The notes under the pieces: generated by a model
Database searches by the model: none
What the model was told of the DNA's origin: nothing
What the model saw: only the letters and a program-made list of their open reading frames with translations
Made by a program: the position numbers and the translations under genes
Shown: positions 10,606 to 26,251 of the stretch, piece after piece
Position numbering within the stretch: position 1 is the first letter of the stretch
Layout of the letters: each line of letters begins with the position of its first letter
Assembly (NCBI GenBank): GCA_030063045.1
Contig: JAQSEB010000150.1
Coordinates: 992,001 to 1,056,000 of the forward strand
Direction of reading: 5' to 3'
From: Pratylenchus scribneri
Lineage: Eukaryota; Nematoda; Chromadorea; Rhabditida; Pratylenchidae
Length of the DNA stretch: 64,000 bases

Positions 10606-11535
10606 CAGTGCTGTGCCAGCTCCGGCTCCGGCTCCAGCTCCGGCTCCAGCTCCAGCTCCGGCTCCGGAGCCGGAGCTGGAGCTGGAGCTAAAAATTTTGG
10701 GGGTCGGAGCTCGGAGCTGGAGCCGGAGCTAAAAATTTGAAGGGTCGGAGTCCGGAGCTGGAGCCGGAGCTAAAAATTTGAAGGGTCGGAGTCCGGAGCT
10801 GGAGCCGGAGCTAAAAATTTGAAGAGTCGGAACCCGGAGCTGGAGCCGGAGCTAGGGATTTTTGGCCGGTTAGTGGCTCCGACTAGGGTTGGATTTAGTC
10901 GGTTTCGGTTTGAGTAAATTGATGAAATTTCAAACCGTAATTGGGAAATTTTGCTATTTTAAACCGAAAATAGGAGAAACCGAAACCGAAAACCGACTTT
11001 TTTCAAAAATCGAAAACCGGATTTTGCCAAAATCCCGGTTTAAAACCGACTTTATCCAACTCAAGCTCCGACCACGTTTCCTTTTTGCCTATCATCTTTT
11101 CAGTCATCATTGGAATTTTCTAATTATAAAACATTTTTTCGCATATAAAAGCATTTAAAACTTAGTCAAAATGTAAATAAAAATTTTGTGTGAAAAAAAT
11201 TCGATTTTTTTTGAACCCGGAGCCGGAGCCAGATTTTGAAAAATTTTTAGTACAAGAGCTGGAGCTTAAAAAAAATGGTCAGAGCCCGGAGCTGGAGCCG
11301 GAGCTAAAAATTTTGGGGGTCGGAGCTCGGAGCTGGAGCCGGAGCTAAAAATTTGAAGGGTCGGAGTCCGGAGCTGGAGCCGGAGCTAAAAATTTGAAGG
11401 GTCGGAGTCCGGAGCTGGAGCCGGAGCTAAAAATTTGAAGGGTCGGAGCCCGGAGCCGAAGCTGGAGCTAAAATTTTTTGGAGTCGGAGCTCGGAGCTGG
11501 AGCCGGAGCTAAAAAATCGGAAAGGCACAGCACTG
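10606..11535. mobile_element. hAT-like element, 930 bp, with GGAGCTGGAGCC repeats
   Basis: The ends are CAGTGCTGTGCC and GGCACAGCACTG, a 12-bp perfect inverted repeat. They are flanked by an exact 8-bp duplication GAAGATAT (10598-10605 and 11536-11543). The interior has tandem units built on GGAGCTGGAGCCGGAGCTAA (period about 40), very G+C-rich against the background. A smaller element sits inside it at 10884-11064. No transposase; non-autonomous. Confidence 0.88.
10884..11064. mobile_element. Nested hAT-like MITE, 181 bp
   Basis: Inserted in the 930-bp element. Its ends, TAGGGTTGGATTTAGTCGGT and the complement of TTGAGTTGGATAAAGTCGGT, match over most positions. It is flanked by an exact 8-bp duplication GCTCCGAC (10876-10883 and 11065-11072). 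The interior is rich in AAACCG and CGGTTT. Confidence 0.85.
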
Positions 11536-13394
11536 GAAGATATTCAAAATGGAAGAAGACATTTTTATGTAAGGTAGCCACGGGGCAAATTTTTTATAGT
11601 GAAGGACTTATTAGGGAAATGAACAATTGGATGGAATTTTGGGTGACGCATGACGTAGAACAGCAGAAAAGGAAAATTTGAAAGGTAAAATGAGCGGGAT
11701 AAAATAATTTTGAATTTAGATTTACTCATTACTCTTAAAATGAAAATTGAATTTTCCGTCAACCAATATTTTTCAACAAATTTTTTATCTCCAAAAGGAA
11801 AAGAAAAGAAGGATGAAGATTATTTTAGTTTAGGGCTAGGCTTTAACCATGATAAGCTTAAAAAGGAGCAACTTTTTATGTAAAAATTAAGCAGATATTC
11901 ATGATTTAATGGATAAATTAATCGGAATTCATTAAAAAACAATGGGGAAATGTATAATAATTTTTTTTACTATCTGTATAAATATTCATTATAAAAATTA
12001 TTGAACATAATCAGTTGAACAAATGCAATGAACATCATCAAGTAGTTTACTAAAAAAATGCGCTCTATGATAATTATTTTTAAAAATATATTTGTATTTC
12101 ATTAAAATTATCAATTTATATTGCAATCATGAATTGAGGTATGCGAAGATTTTATTTTTTATTAAATTAAAATTTGGTATTGTAAAAAATGAATAAAATT
12201 ATCAATTAGTTTAAATAATATTATTTTTGAATATTCACTAAATATTTCTTTATCTATATTTTTATTTATTTACTTTAAATAATTCTTTACTAAATTTTTT
12301 AATTATATTTAAATAAAATAATTTATTCGATATTTTATATTTTAAGAAAAATTAATAAATGGGAATTTTTTGCCCATATATTAAGCTAATGATGTTTTAT
12401 AATAGTAAAATGAAGTTGCAGATTCTAAAAAATTCTATTTCGAATATTTAAATTTATTTTATTTTAACTAATACATTAAAAATTTTTAAAGATTTAATTC
12501 TATTATATATTTATAGAAAATTTTATAATTTTTTAAAATTTAGCTATGTTCATCTCTTGCTTATACCCCTGCTTGATTGTGGCAAGCTAAACTCTTCAGC
12601 GACGCCGGCCCCTCTTATTTTAATTTGTAAATTATTATACAAAAAATTTTCTCATATAATATATTTAGTGAAATTTTTAATCAATTCCATTAGATTCGAA
12701 TAAATTTTTTATTTTTATTAATTAATTTATTATTTCATTTTTCTTTTAAATTGACATGTTTGTTCAAGAGTTGAAAATATTTATGAATTGATTATTCATT
12801 TTTCGAAAATTAATAAAAATATAACGAAGAAAAAAAACAAAAAATGTAAAATAAATTTAATTAATTATTTAAATCTTATTTAATCTAATTTTTATTTAAT
12901 TTTCCTGAATAATTATTTTTTTATATTGCTATCTAATATCTATATATCTTTTCAAGTCATAATTATATTTCTTTATAATTTCTTTAAAAAATGTAATCTA
13001 TAATGTTAAATTTTCTTTATATTATTAAAAAATATTAAAGAATTTATACTTTCATCGCTATACGTTGTAGCCATTTAGTGTTATCCAGAACCAGAATATA
13101 AAAAAGTATAAAAAAATTTTATCTCCATGTTATTAATTTTAAAATTGCTCACGAAAATTTTGAAAGTAAAATTTCATATATCAAGGACATATATTCGTCC
13201 ATAAGATCTGATTTTAAATTATTTTTTTATTATATTTAATAATTTTAATGAATAGGATAGATTATTTTAAATTACATTTAAAATTTTTCATCCATTTAAT
13301 TTGTTGATAATTATTAATTTATTTTTATTTCAACAAAGAATTTTTCTAATTAACAATTATATAATCATACAAAATTATTCATAGAAAATTAATC

Positions 13395-13525
13395 ATTGCA
13401 CCTCCTGCCAACAAAGCTACTCTAACCGGGTGTTTTACGGTAAATCGTGCTAATCTTTATATTTTTTTGGTAAGTCTTGATGCTGCTCTTAATGCAATTG
13501 CTCCCACAGCATGTTTCTTAATAAG
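13395..13525 (-). other. Exon-like islet or gene relic
   Basis: The minus strand reads HAVGAIALRAASRLTKK, a stop, then RLARFTVKHPVRVALLAGGA. The composition is protein-like but no family is recognised. A canonical-looking 50-bp intron on the plus strand also spans part of it, so the strand is uncertain. Confidence 0.2.
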
Positions 13526-16500
13526 ATTTTAAAAAAATTAAAAATAATTTTGTCTACGAGATTTAATGCTAAAGGCTTATAATTCTCAGCCTAGACATTT
13601 TTAATTTATTTTAGGACACTCGACTAAAAATTTGAAAATTTAAATTAATTTAATGGCTTTATTAAATTATAGATTTAAATTTTTTACAAAATTATTTGAT
13701 AATTTTACTATTTATTTTTAATATTTATAATTTTTTTCAATAAATAATAAATTTTTTTTTCAATTATTTTCTATATTTTGAAAAAAAGATATTTAAAATA
13801 ATATCTTTAGTAATTTTGACAATTCGGTACTGATTTTTTTTAATTTTTCATCATGTTTAAAATTCATTATCAAAATGATTTAAATTGTAGAAAAATCGAA
13901 ATTAATTTTTTTATTATTTTTCTTCCATCAAAGAATCATCGTCATCCTAATAAATGATCTTTTTATAAGAAATATATTTTGACAAAGACAATTGATTCTC
14001 ATTATTTGGATATTAAATTTTCATTTAAATTTTACTTTATTATAATTATAATTTTTAATATTATGAATATTTTATTATAAAAATTTAATAAAGAAAAATA
14101 ATTAGATTATAACTTTACTCTAAATTTTTAAAAAAATTCTCATTAAACAAGTGTTAAATTAGTTAATTGTAAAATTTAAAAATACTTATAAATTTTAAAT
14201 AATTATACATTTTTTGATAAATATAAAATATTTAAAATTTTTGAATATAAAAATTTTCATTCAAAAATTTATAAATTGACTTGTGTAAAGAATAAATTAT
14301 TATTTGTTCGCATTTCGAGAACTCGTAAAAGAGAAACACTGAGCAACCATCCACAATGAATGAAGGAAGGCAAAAATTTATACATATCGAAAAATGCTTT
14401 AGTTCAAAATAATTTAAATAATTTTGTTCAAATTGTTTATCATAATATATTTAAAAAAAAATAATTTCTTTATGATAATAAAGTTCTAATTTTTATAATT
14501 AATTTTTTTCTTATATATTACATAAATTAATATTCAATTTTCCATTTAAACTTATAAACTTATTAGTAATTTTTAATTTATAAACTCCTTTTTAATAATT
14601 GCACTAGTTAATAGTTTTAACTTAAGATATTGCCACTACTGGAAAGTATTTAAAATAGCCCAAATATGGCCATAGATTATCTGGTTGAAAGTTCATTTAT
14701 AAAATATATATGAATTTCCATTAGCAATAAATTTTAATTCATTTTCGAATGAATTAAATAATTTTTTATTTTTTATTTTAAAAATTATATTTTTATAATA
14801 ATTTTTATTACACTAATTTTATTTTTTGAACATTAATTATTTTCTCGATATGGAAATATTGACAGATAAAAAGATCAGCAATCTTGATTAAAGAAAACCA
14901 CATTATTTTAAGAAAATAAATTCATGTTTATAAATTCTTGTTTTCAGTTTTTAAAAAATTTCAAATTATTTTCCAAATTAAATTCAAGTGAAAATACAAT
15001 ATTTTTAGTGTCGCATAAAAAGCAAGAATTAAGAATTAAAATCATGATATTATCCATTTGAATTTGTATACTTAATAATTAATAACTCATTAATTTCAAA
15101 ATTTTATTCAATATTTTATTATATAAAGTTTATCATCCATTTCGGACAACTATTAAATAATCTTTATAATAATTATTTCAATTAAAATAATTTATTTTTT
15201 AATTAATAAATATTTTTAATCAGAAATTTATTAATTTTTTAAAAAAAACAAAGTCACATTCAGCTGATAAAAAAGTTATTGATATATTATTTCATTAGAT
15301 TGCGTTGTTAATTCCGATGTATTTTGATAATATTTTTAAAATGCCGAATCATTTAATTTATTTATAAAAATTTAATTTAATAATAAGCTTTTTTTATTGA
15401 TTTATTAAATTAAACAAACTGTTTTCAACAAATCTTTAAACGATAATATTAAAGCTAAATACCAGAGTGTAGGTGGACTAAGATGTCCTCTCATTACCAA
15501 AAAGATATCATTTCTATTCCGTAAAATTGCTCACTCATTCGCTAATTGAAAAATTTGAAATTAATAAAATATATTTTATTTAATCTCTATTACTTCTAAA
15601 TTAATATATTATTTAATATATTGGAATTTATTATTATATTTATTTAAAATATTTGAATCAATTTTATTTTTTTTTTTTTCAATCTATGATTTATATTCCA
15701 TTATCTTTAAATATTTATACTTTCACAGTAAAAATTGTTAAAATTAGAGACAGCAATTTTATTTAAATTTAATTAAATCAAAAATAGCCTGATAATTGTA
15801 GTCTTATTTTATTAATTTATTCCATTTATTAATAATTTACAATATTTGTTTGTAATTTAATTTTTATATTAAATTTTATTCATTTTAAAAAAATTATTTA
15901 ATTTTCGGTTTTTCTGGAAAATCTAGGTCATGTTTTGGTAATTCTAAACATGGCAGCTTAAAAAATTTAACATTTTTTAAATTTATTTCAAGAACTTTTC
16001 ATATTTTATTTTATTCTATATTATATTCAGGGTTCTATTTGTAAAGAAATAAGATAAGATTATTTTCTTTTTTAGTATTTTTAATAAATTTAAAATTGAG
16101 TAAAAAATTCATTTTGTGATTTTCACAATTTTTTTTACAATTAAATTTATTTCTTTATGCATATAATATATTTTAAGAGAGATTAAATTTATAAGTATGG
16201 AACTAATTTGGTCTTGAAGAAAAATTTCATAATTGATATTATTTTAAATCCTATAAAAATAATTCCAAGTTGTGAAATTTTTATTGCAAATTAAGTGATC
16301 ATAATTAAAGGATAAAAAATTTTCCTTCTAATTAAATTAATCGATGGTTTTTTTTATATATTATTTCATCGAACAATATTTCGTTTTCATTTTTAAATTT
16401 TTAATTATGAGAAAAACGATTTTAAAAAATTTTTATATTTTTTATAGTTCTTAACTGTTCCTAAATACTCTTCTCGGAAAAATTTAAATCCCATTCAAAC

Positions 16501-16534
16501 TAAACTAAAATATGAACTTTGTAAGAAAAAATTA

Positions 16535-16608
16535 TTATTGTCTGAAATTAGGATTGGCTATCAAATAATTCGATTCATGTCGAAGATCATGAGCTGCTTC
16601 AGATGCCT
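16535..16608 (-). other. Exon-like islet
   Basis: After an AATAAAG acceptor-like site the minus strand reads ASEAAHDLRHESNYLIANPN and then a stop. Not assigned to a family. Confidence 0.22.
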
Positions 16609-19600
16609 TTATTAAATGTTAAATTTGTTTTGTATCTATTAAAATATATTATGATTTTATCTTTAATAATTTCGATATGATTATTTTTTTAAATATTATA
16701 GATATATTTTATTTATAATTATATTTTTAAAATTCTAATTTATAAATTCAATTAAAAATTTTAATAAAATGTCTATATATAAATTCTGAAATAGAATTGT
16801 TATTTATTATTATTTTTATTTTTTATTAATATGGTAATAAATTTAAAATTTCCATGTATTTTTACATTCTTTACACCAATACGAACATAAATTTTATATA
16901 TTTAATTTTTATCGGCAATTATATATATTTTTATAAATAATTTCAATGGTTTTTTAAAAAATGTTAAAAATTATTATTACTTTAAATGAAAAATTATTTC
17001 ATTATATGTTTTTTAACAATATTAATATTTTTTCCAATTTATTTATTTATTAGCAAATCAGATAAGATAATTTTTCTTCAATTATTTTATCTCATAAAAT
17101 ATTTTCTATTTTGAATAATTTTAATTAAGATTTCTTCGAATCAAATCTGAAAAATTATTCATTCTTAGATGGAATATAAAAATTAACAAATATTTTTTCA
17201 TCAACATGTACACTGGCCTTACCAACATATAGAATCATCCGAATTCTTTGCGATGCTCTGCTTTTGGTCACTCAAATAATTATTTTTATTTTATTAAAAT
17301 AATATTATTTGACTTGAGGCTATCTATTCTAAAAAAGCCATTCTCAATTAAATTTTAAAAAATAAATTTATAATTTAAATAAATTATTTATGTTATTTTA
17401 ATACAAATATTTATTTTTTTTATAATAATTTAAATTTCTCTTTGCCAAATTGAAAATATATTCATTACAAAATATAAATTTTAAAAATTCAAAATAATTG
17501 CAAATGAAATTGTAAATTTTTCAAAAAAAAAACACAAATTTTATTAAACAAAAGATGATTTTTAAGAATAATGCTCGGAAGTTGAGGTATTTTTTTAATA
17601 AATAAAGAAAAAATTACACAGATTTACTACTTTTTTTTCAACAAATTAATTTTTTTATATAAACAATGTCAATTATTTAATTATTTATGGTTAGAAAATT
17701 ATTTAAAAATTCCATCATATTATTATTTTTAATTATGAGATTTAAAATTAAAATAATTATTCAAACTACTGTGACCGTTAATTTTTATTTTACTTTATTT
17801 GTTAATAATTTTCTCTATAACTTTTTTTATTTCAATCTAATAATTTAATTATATTTAAAAAATATGATGTCATAATCTGATTAACCAAAATAATAATTTT
17901 TTTCCCAATGATTTTGATATTATTAAAGAATTTTATTCAAATTCTTCAATTTCTAATTTATTTATTTTTTAGATCTTTATATGTTTATACCATTTACTCC
18001 TTTTAAATTATTAAATGAATGTCATAAATTGTCAATCAGAAATTTTTGATATACAAATATGTTTCTATTATTTCCATTCTACATCCCACATGTAGAGGTA
18101 GAGACAATTTTCGATAATTTTATTGTCATCGAAAATATGATTCTCTATTTCATTCTATCAATTCCTTTGATTATTATTATTTTTAAAAATTTTTATTTTT
18201 TTATATTAATACGCTTGATTTTTAATTCCATAAATATATTTTAATTATTTTATTAAATTTTTTCATCATAAAATAGTTTATTCATTTATTTTATTTAAAA
18301 ACAGTGGAAAATAATACTAAGATTTTCTCCATTTCTTTATCAAATTAAAATTTATTTTTCAACATTAAATTCATATTTATTTTAAAAGTTCTTAAAATAT
18401 TTTTCATCAATAAATTTAATCAATACCCTTCGCTTGAATATTAAAAATTTTTGATAAATTTAATTTATTGAACAAAAATGTTTTAATTTATTAATAAAGA
18501 AGTCATTTCTCTATTTTAAATATAATTTTATTTATTTGAAATCTTCTTTTATTTATTTTTTAATAATATCGATAAGATTTTTAAATAGATTAATTACTTT
18601 TATGAAATTTTAATATCATTATATCTTTTATAAAAATATAAATAACTTGCAGTATTACGTCCAAATAAAATGAATTTTTTATTCTTAAATAAAAATTTTT
18701 TTATTCGCATAATTCCGAAATTAAATTAACAATGGGAAAAAAATTAAATTTATATTCTTTCTATCCATTCGATAAATATATTAATTCCAGCAATTATATG
18801 GGACGAATTTGATTGATCATATTTTTTTGGTGATAATTTTCACCCTTGCTCTGTTTTGAAATGAAATTTTTTTTATAAATTTTTTACTTTTTTCACTGCC
18901 ATCCAAATTTAAAATTATTAGATCAATCTTTGAATATTTCCTTTTAAATAAAAAATTTTAAAAAAAAGAATAATAATTATATTAAATTTTGAATTATTTT
19001 TATAAATATCATTATTATTTGTTTTTTTATCACAATTTATTTAAAGTTTTTATAATTGATTTAATAATTTATCTTAGTTAATTATAAGTCAATTATATTT
19101 TGCTACTATTTTTTGTTGCTTATTTCATTTTTTTCTGATATTAGATTTTTATTTTTAATATTAGGTTTATTGAAATTTGAGTATTATTTTGAAATAAATA
19201 TAATTTAAAAATTTTTTTGGGGTTTAGACAATTTCATTTTATGCTATTAATAAAATTAAATTTTTAATTTTTTTTTGATATATATCTAAATAAATATAAT
19301 TTATTTTAATATTTAATATTATGTCCGTTTCTTTATATAATTTAAAATTTACTGTCATAATATAAATTTATATATATTCAAATAATTTTTTAATAAATTT
19401 TGGATTATTTGTTTTATAATTTATATAATTTATTTTCCAAAATTATAATTAATAATGTTTAATAAATTTTAGTGAAATTTTGAATTAAAAAATAAGAAAA
19501 ATTTCCAAGGATATTTTATTATTACATATTTTGTACGTGAAAATGGATATTTAAATTTCTTTTAAAGTTTTTATATGCCTTTACCATTTTTTAACAATTC

Positions 19601-21289
19601 TTTATTTTCAAAAGAATTATAAATTTAAATTCGAAAAATTTGTAATTTATATATTTTTATTAATTTAATATTACTTATATAACCATCACGATTTCGTTAT
19701 CTTACAAATTTTTACAAGTAAAAGAATCGCTTCAATATCAAAAGTAAGTCTTTTGGTGAAAATTCATAGTTATAAATTAAAAAAAGAAGATTAATTTTAT
19801 TTTGTATCTAAAATGTTTATAGGCTATTTCATATTTTCTATGTGAAGAAAATTATTAAATTACATTTTTAATTATATAAAAATTAAATTTGATTTTATAT
19901 AAAATTTATAATTTCAGAATAAAATCTTGTATTAAATAAAATTCATTTATTTTATATAGCAACATTTGTATAAAAAATAATTGCAATATTTTCTCTTTAT
20001 ATGTTTGTTTATATTTTAATTAATTTAATAGCTTCCAAATTTTCAAGATTTTCAAAAATTACGACTCAATTTCCCAGTATGTATTCTTCTCTTTTTTCTT
20101 TAAATGAAAGAATTCGAATTTCAAATCCATCAGTAATAATAAATTTTCCTATTAAAAAATTAAATTTAAATTTATAATCTTTCAATTTTTCTGCTTATTT
20201 TGATTTTTTTAAATTCATCTTTTTTAAATCTCTTAAATCAAATTTTTTTTCATAAAGAATATTTTTTAAAAAAATATTAATTCATTTCAAATTTATTTTA
20301 TTCAAATTGAATTTTGAACATTGATATTTATTTCAATTAAATATAAATTTTTTTACATTTTTTTTCTAAAATAATTTATTTATATCTCCTTCTTCAAATC
20401 TCTGTGGCCTTCTCTTAGTATAGGGATTATTATTTTTAATAATTAAAATTTTTTAATGTAATTATTTAATTAATAAATTTTTTTAATTATAATAATTGCC
20501 TTTTTAAATTTATGGAAGAGCCAATGTAAAAGTACATATTTGCCTATGGATGTGCTATGAAAAAATCTTCCATTCGCCCAGTATTTTTTTTGTTCATGCT
20601 GGTAAAATAAGTTGCCAGCTGGCTAGCTTTGCTATGCCTCTTGTTACAGTTTCTTCGAAATAAATTTAATTCAATTATTTTTTGACAATTTTAAAAATAT
20701 CATAAAAAATATAAATTTTTATGTTTGTTTTGAATATTTTTTTTATGATAAACATTGTGTTTTCCATTTAGGAACATCTATGACAAATATTTTTTAATTT
20801 TCAAATTATTTCCATTTTCTTATGATTATGGAATTACTAGAAAATTTAACATTGAGAATATATTATTATATCTTTGATTTAGAAAGTATTTTTCTAAATA
20901 AATTTTTAATTTTGAATAAATATTTTGAAAAAATTGGGGAATTTTTCTAAATGTAAGTAATACATTATTCACTATTTATAGTTTAACAACTATTTTGGAC
21001 GATTATTTTTTTACAATTATAATAAATTAAATTATTACTATTGAAGATTTTTTCAATATAAATTATTTTAATTTCCCAATTAAGACTTTTATCTTCGCAT
21101 ATATAAATTTTTTAAATTTTATTTTTATTCAAATAATTTAATCATTTTATTTTTATTTAAATTATATTTTTATACTCAATTTTTGGTTCTTTTTTCCTTC
21201 ACTTTCTGAATATCAAATGGTATATGAGAATTTGATGGATGATAAATAATTTGTGACTACAATATTCAACTTTAAAAGTATTTTTTTTT

Positions 21290-21400
21290 TCATAAAAAAT
21301 CCTTTCATCCATCAGTGCCGCTAAATCTTCCCACATCATTGTCCTTTTTTGATCCGATATTCCTTCATTGCGCGATCGAACTCAATCAATGACATATTTG
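21290..21400 (-). other. Exon-like islet with frame change
   Basis: The minus strand gives LIEFDRAMKEYRIKKGQ and then a stop. One frame over, MMWEDLAALMDERIFYE continues. The two halves look like one coding segment split by a small indel, which would fit a decayed gene. Confidence 0.25.
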
Positions 21401-24400
21401 CATATTATAATTATCGTAATTTGAATTAATAATTTCATTTGGATATTTATCGCTAGATTTCTATTTTTACTGCACAGCAGGATTTAAAGGCATTTCCATA
21501 AAATCTCCATCCATGTTTATGCACAAAATATTTTTCATTTTCAAATTCAATTTTTGCTCATTATTTTTAAAATTAAATTTTTATTAGTCAATTTAAAATA
21601 TTATTAATTTTAAACTTTGAAATTGGGACAATAAAAACATGCCAAATATTTTCAGCTGGCTATTTTCTCATCTTGTTCTCATTTTAAAAGTGTAAATTAT
21701 TTTTTGCTTCCATTAAAATAAATTTCCTAGTACAAAATATCATATTTTAGATGAAAAATGTTTATAGGCTCGTTGTTTTTTTTTTGTTTTCAAATTTTTA
21801 AATTATTATATTTTATATTTTTGAATTTTTAAATTAATTTACCAACTTTTTATTTGATATCAAATAAATTTTCTTTAAATAATATAAATTTATTTTTTCC
21901 TAGATCGTCAAGCAAGCCATAAATGGGAAAATAATGCCATTGCAAAAATGAATATAATAACATTGGGTATTTTAACAGAGAATTTAAAAAATCTTTAATA
22001 ATTTTATTGAATTTGTTCAATTCATTTTTTATATTTCAACTCTTTTAAATTATTTTGATTCTGCTTCGATATTTTTCTAGTTTATTGAGGTGATTCAATT
22101 AATAATAATAAAAATTAGGAATTTTTTCCTTCCATCATATTTTTTTAATATGTAATGCAATATTTTCCTCTTTCTTTATTATTTCTTTATTTCAAAACTT
22201 CCATTGATGATTTTTTAGTTTTAAAAAAATTCTTCTCTTCTTCAATAGATTTTTTCATTTTTTTATCAAGAAATATGCAAGGGGGTTGCATAATTTTTTT
22301 TCAAATTATTTTTTATATAGTAATAATCAATAAAATTTTTAAAGTGATAAATTTATTAAATGAATGTTAATTTTTTATTTATTTAAAAAATTTTCTAATT
22401 ATTTATTGTTGCTATAATTATTTCTCAATTATAATCTTCCACTGAATATTTATTTAATTAGTGGAAAATTAATTTAAATGATGATAAAATTGTTAAAGAA
22501 AAAAATTAATTTTATTTTTAAATTTATAACTCATTTTTTATATTTTAATAAATATTTCTTTAGAATTTTTTTATAAAAGAGTTCAAAGGGAAGAGATTCT
22601 CTCATAATTGTTCAAATACAATTTGTAACAGTTCTGAATGAAATAGGATTCCTTCCTTTTTTTATTATTTTCTGGAATAAATTATTAAAATTAATAAAAT
22701 AATTTATATATTATTTTGCTCCATTATATAAAAATTAATTAAATTTTAAATGCTGGTTATTAATTTTAAATCATTTAAAATTTCTTTTATTTTTCATTAT
22801 TATATGAAGTAAAAATTATAAATATAAAAATTTTTAATTTGTTGCAATCAATTTCATCTTTAAATTTGTTATTTCAGTGTTTAATTTATTTTTGATAATA
22901 TTAATTTTTTTAACAATTTTCTATACATTATGATATTAGTTTATGAAATTTCTGAAGAATTTTTTTCGATAAAATATTTTATTGTATCCAGTTTTTCAAT
23001 AATAAAACTATATAAAAAAGATCTTGAAATGAAAGTTAAGTTGACCTAATAGAATGGAATACCAATTTCTGTGAATCAATTTTCTTTTATTTTTTCCTTT
23101 TAATTTTCATTTTTTATATTTTATTTCCTATTTTTTTAAAAAAATTGTTTATTTTTATCTAATCATAATATTTTTTAATTCCAATTTATTTGAATTCAAT
23201 AAATGGCTATTTTCTTTTCCAATGATTTGTTACTTAATAAATTACTTTAGGTCTTTTCAAATAAATTATATAATTGATTTCCTTTTTACCTTCTTTTTAA
23301 AAAAAGCAAAAGAATATCAAAATTTAACCAGCTCGCCAAACTTCTGTTACTTTATATTAAATTATTTATCTCTTTCAATTTCTTAAATTTTATTCTTTTC
23401 CTTAATTTTTTCTTCAAACGACACAAGTACCGTATAATTAATACGAAAATATTTTTTAAAGATTTTATAATATATATTAATTAGATTTTAAATTTTTTTA
23501 ATGCTATAGACATGAGGCAAATTGTCTTAAAATTTTCTTATATTTATTTGAAATTGCCTTGTCTTTTATCATTATTAATCGTGAAATTTTTCCAAATAAA
23601 AGTGGAAAATTACTAAGTTGTATTATATATTTATAAAAATTTGTTAAAATTTTGTTCTTTTTTACAAAACAATTTATATTTTAGACAATTTATATTTTAG
23701 CTTTCAAATTTATATTTTAATGAATTTGTGTAACAATTAAATAAAATTCATGTGTAACAATTAAATAAAATTCATTAAGGGAATTGTCAATATTTATCAG
23801 AATTTGTATTTTGTTCTTTGTCGTTGTAGAATTGGAATAATTGTTGTCGATAGAAATAATAATTATTTGCCGATTTTTAATTCTGTAAGACCATTTGAAA
23901 GATAACCTAAGATTCTTTTCGCATAAGAATTTCATTTATATATTAAAATAATTTTATATATTATTTAATTATTTGTTTTATTTTCCAAATTATTAATTTA
24001 TAATAATTAAAATTTAACTTAAACATTTTTTATGAAAAAATTTCAGTATTTAATTATGCATTATAATTAAAACTATTATTTATAATTTTATATTTTTATA
24101 ATCATTTTAAAAATAAAATTTTTTAATTTTTTTATATATTTTTTAATTAATTAAAATTTAATTCATAAAATCGAAAGCTCATTTCAAATGGCAAATTTAG
24201 CATTTTGACAGAAAATAAATTATACAACAATTATAATGATAGCATATGAAAATTCCTAGTATTTTCTGGAGTTATTTTTTATTATTTCTTAACGCTTGCA
24301 GTGATTAATATATTTTTATTTTAATGCCCTATTTATTTATTTTATTTATTTTTAAAAATATATCAAAAATTGTTTATTAAATAAATTAAAATAAATTATA

Positions 24401-26251
24401 TACAAAAAAATTAAGCTCATTTATTAATTAATAAATTTAATAATTAATGTTTCGAAAATTATTTTTTATCATATATGAAATATACTATCGATATAATAAT
24501 TATTTTTTCGCAAAAGAAACGAATTCAGAAATTTTTTGAAAAAAAATCAAGTTTTTTATTACATTAATCATCGATATATTTATTATTATTTTACTCTTTT
24601 TAAAAAATATCTATAATAAATAAGAAATTTGTATTTAATTATTTTTTAATATAATTATTTTTATCAAATTAAAATTGTTTCTTAATCTTTATAAATTTTT
24701 CTTTTAAATTTCATTTTTTTTCTATATTTATAATAAAATTAATTTTAAATCTAAATCATGGCAGTCAAATATAAAAAAAATTATTTCATTTTTATTCTCT
24801 TTCAAAGGAAATAGGAAACTCATTGGTTAATGGTATTAGATAATCATCAAAATTAAACATTTATATTTCAATTACACAATATATTTGATCGAAATAAATT
24901 ATTTTAAAATTCAATTTATTTTCAAAATTTCTCATTACAACTTCATCTATACTTAATTTTATTTTTAAATTTAGTCAATAAAAGTAGTGAATATGTTTTA
25001 TATTATAATTTTTTTCATTAGATTTAATTTAAGAATAATGTGATGTGCAAATATTTTTTAATAAACCAAATTACTTTTTTAAAAATCATATCTTTATATT
25101 TTCTTTGCCTGCAAAAAATGATTATTTTTATTTTTCATTGATATTTTTAAAAAAAAACTTTTAGCTTTAATTAACAATTCGAAATAAATAATAAAAAATT
25201 TCTTGATTAGTTTAGCGAAAATAATATTGTATTTTTCATATTTAATTTATTTAATTACAAAGTTTCTCCATTTAAATACATATATTTAATTTCAAATCAT
25301 TCCTTTAAATTAAAAAAAATAATCCACATAAATTTTGAAAATTGTAAATTAAGACAAATTTAATTATTTTTATTTATATTTTTTCTTTTTCCAAATGGAT
25401 TATTATCTTATTTTAGACTTTTCAAGAGTATATTATTATCTTTTCAAATTAACACACTATTCTAATGCAAAAAGATTTAATTTTCATTGCTCCATTTTAT
25501 TGACAATGAAGGATCCATAATAAATTGCATATGAATTTCTCGATTCATTTCATATTCGAGTAATTGAAGACAGTAATAATAAAAAATATTTTAGAGTTGA
25601 ATCAAGTATAATATACAATAGAGAGTATTTTTTAATTTATCACATTAATTTAGTTTCATTAGCTCTCTATTATTTAAAATTTGTTTGCAGAGCTCTTCAT
25701 TTAGTCGATTATCCAAATGATTTAATTTATAATTGAAATTTATTAAATTTCTTCTAAATATATATGTATATATAATCACAAATATAATTGAACAAAATTT
25801 TTCAATCATGAGATCTTCTATTGCACATTTGATAATGCTTAGGGAAGATCTTGGCCAGATTTTTTTTGCTAGGGGAAGATTTTGGCCAGATTTTTTATGA
25901 ATTTTAATGTATCACTGGGATAAACTATTAACCAGATCTTAACTTTAAACGAAGAAAACTATATATTAGAAACTATGTAAAGTTTTAATTAAAAAGAATT
26001 TATTTATCTTTTAATTAAAATTTTATTGTTTATGATTATTATTTTCTTCATTTGAAATTTTAAATATTATTAATTTTCAAATTTTTTTTTAAATTAATAT
26101 TTGATCAATGCAATTTTTGCCTTTCTAATTTTTTTAGTCTATTTTCAATTATATTTAATTAAAATTTATTTTATATCGATTTTTTATTTATCTACTTATT
26201 TTATAATTTTTACATTATTATTTAAAAATTTTCCATCAATTCTTCATTTAC

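Noticed and set aside
10483..10740. Ser/Gly/Ala repeat protein
   Set aside because: Reads through GGAGCTGGAGCC repeats of a hAT-like element, beginning outside it.
13470..13520. Canonical-looking 50-bp plus-strand intron (GTAAGT ... CCCACAG)
   Set aside because: No open exons on either side in the plus frames; probably chance in T-rich DNA.
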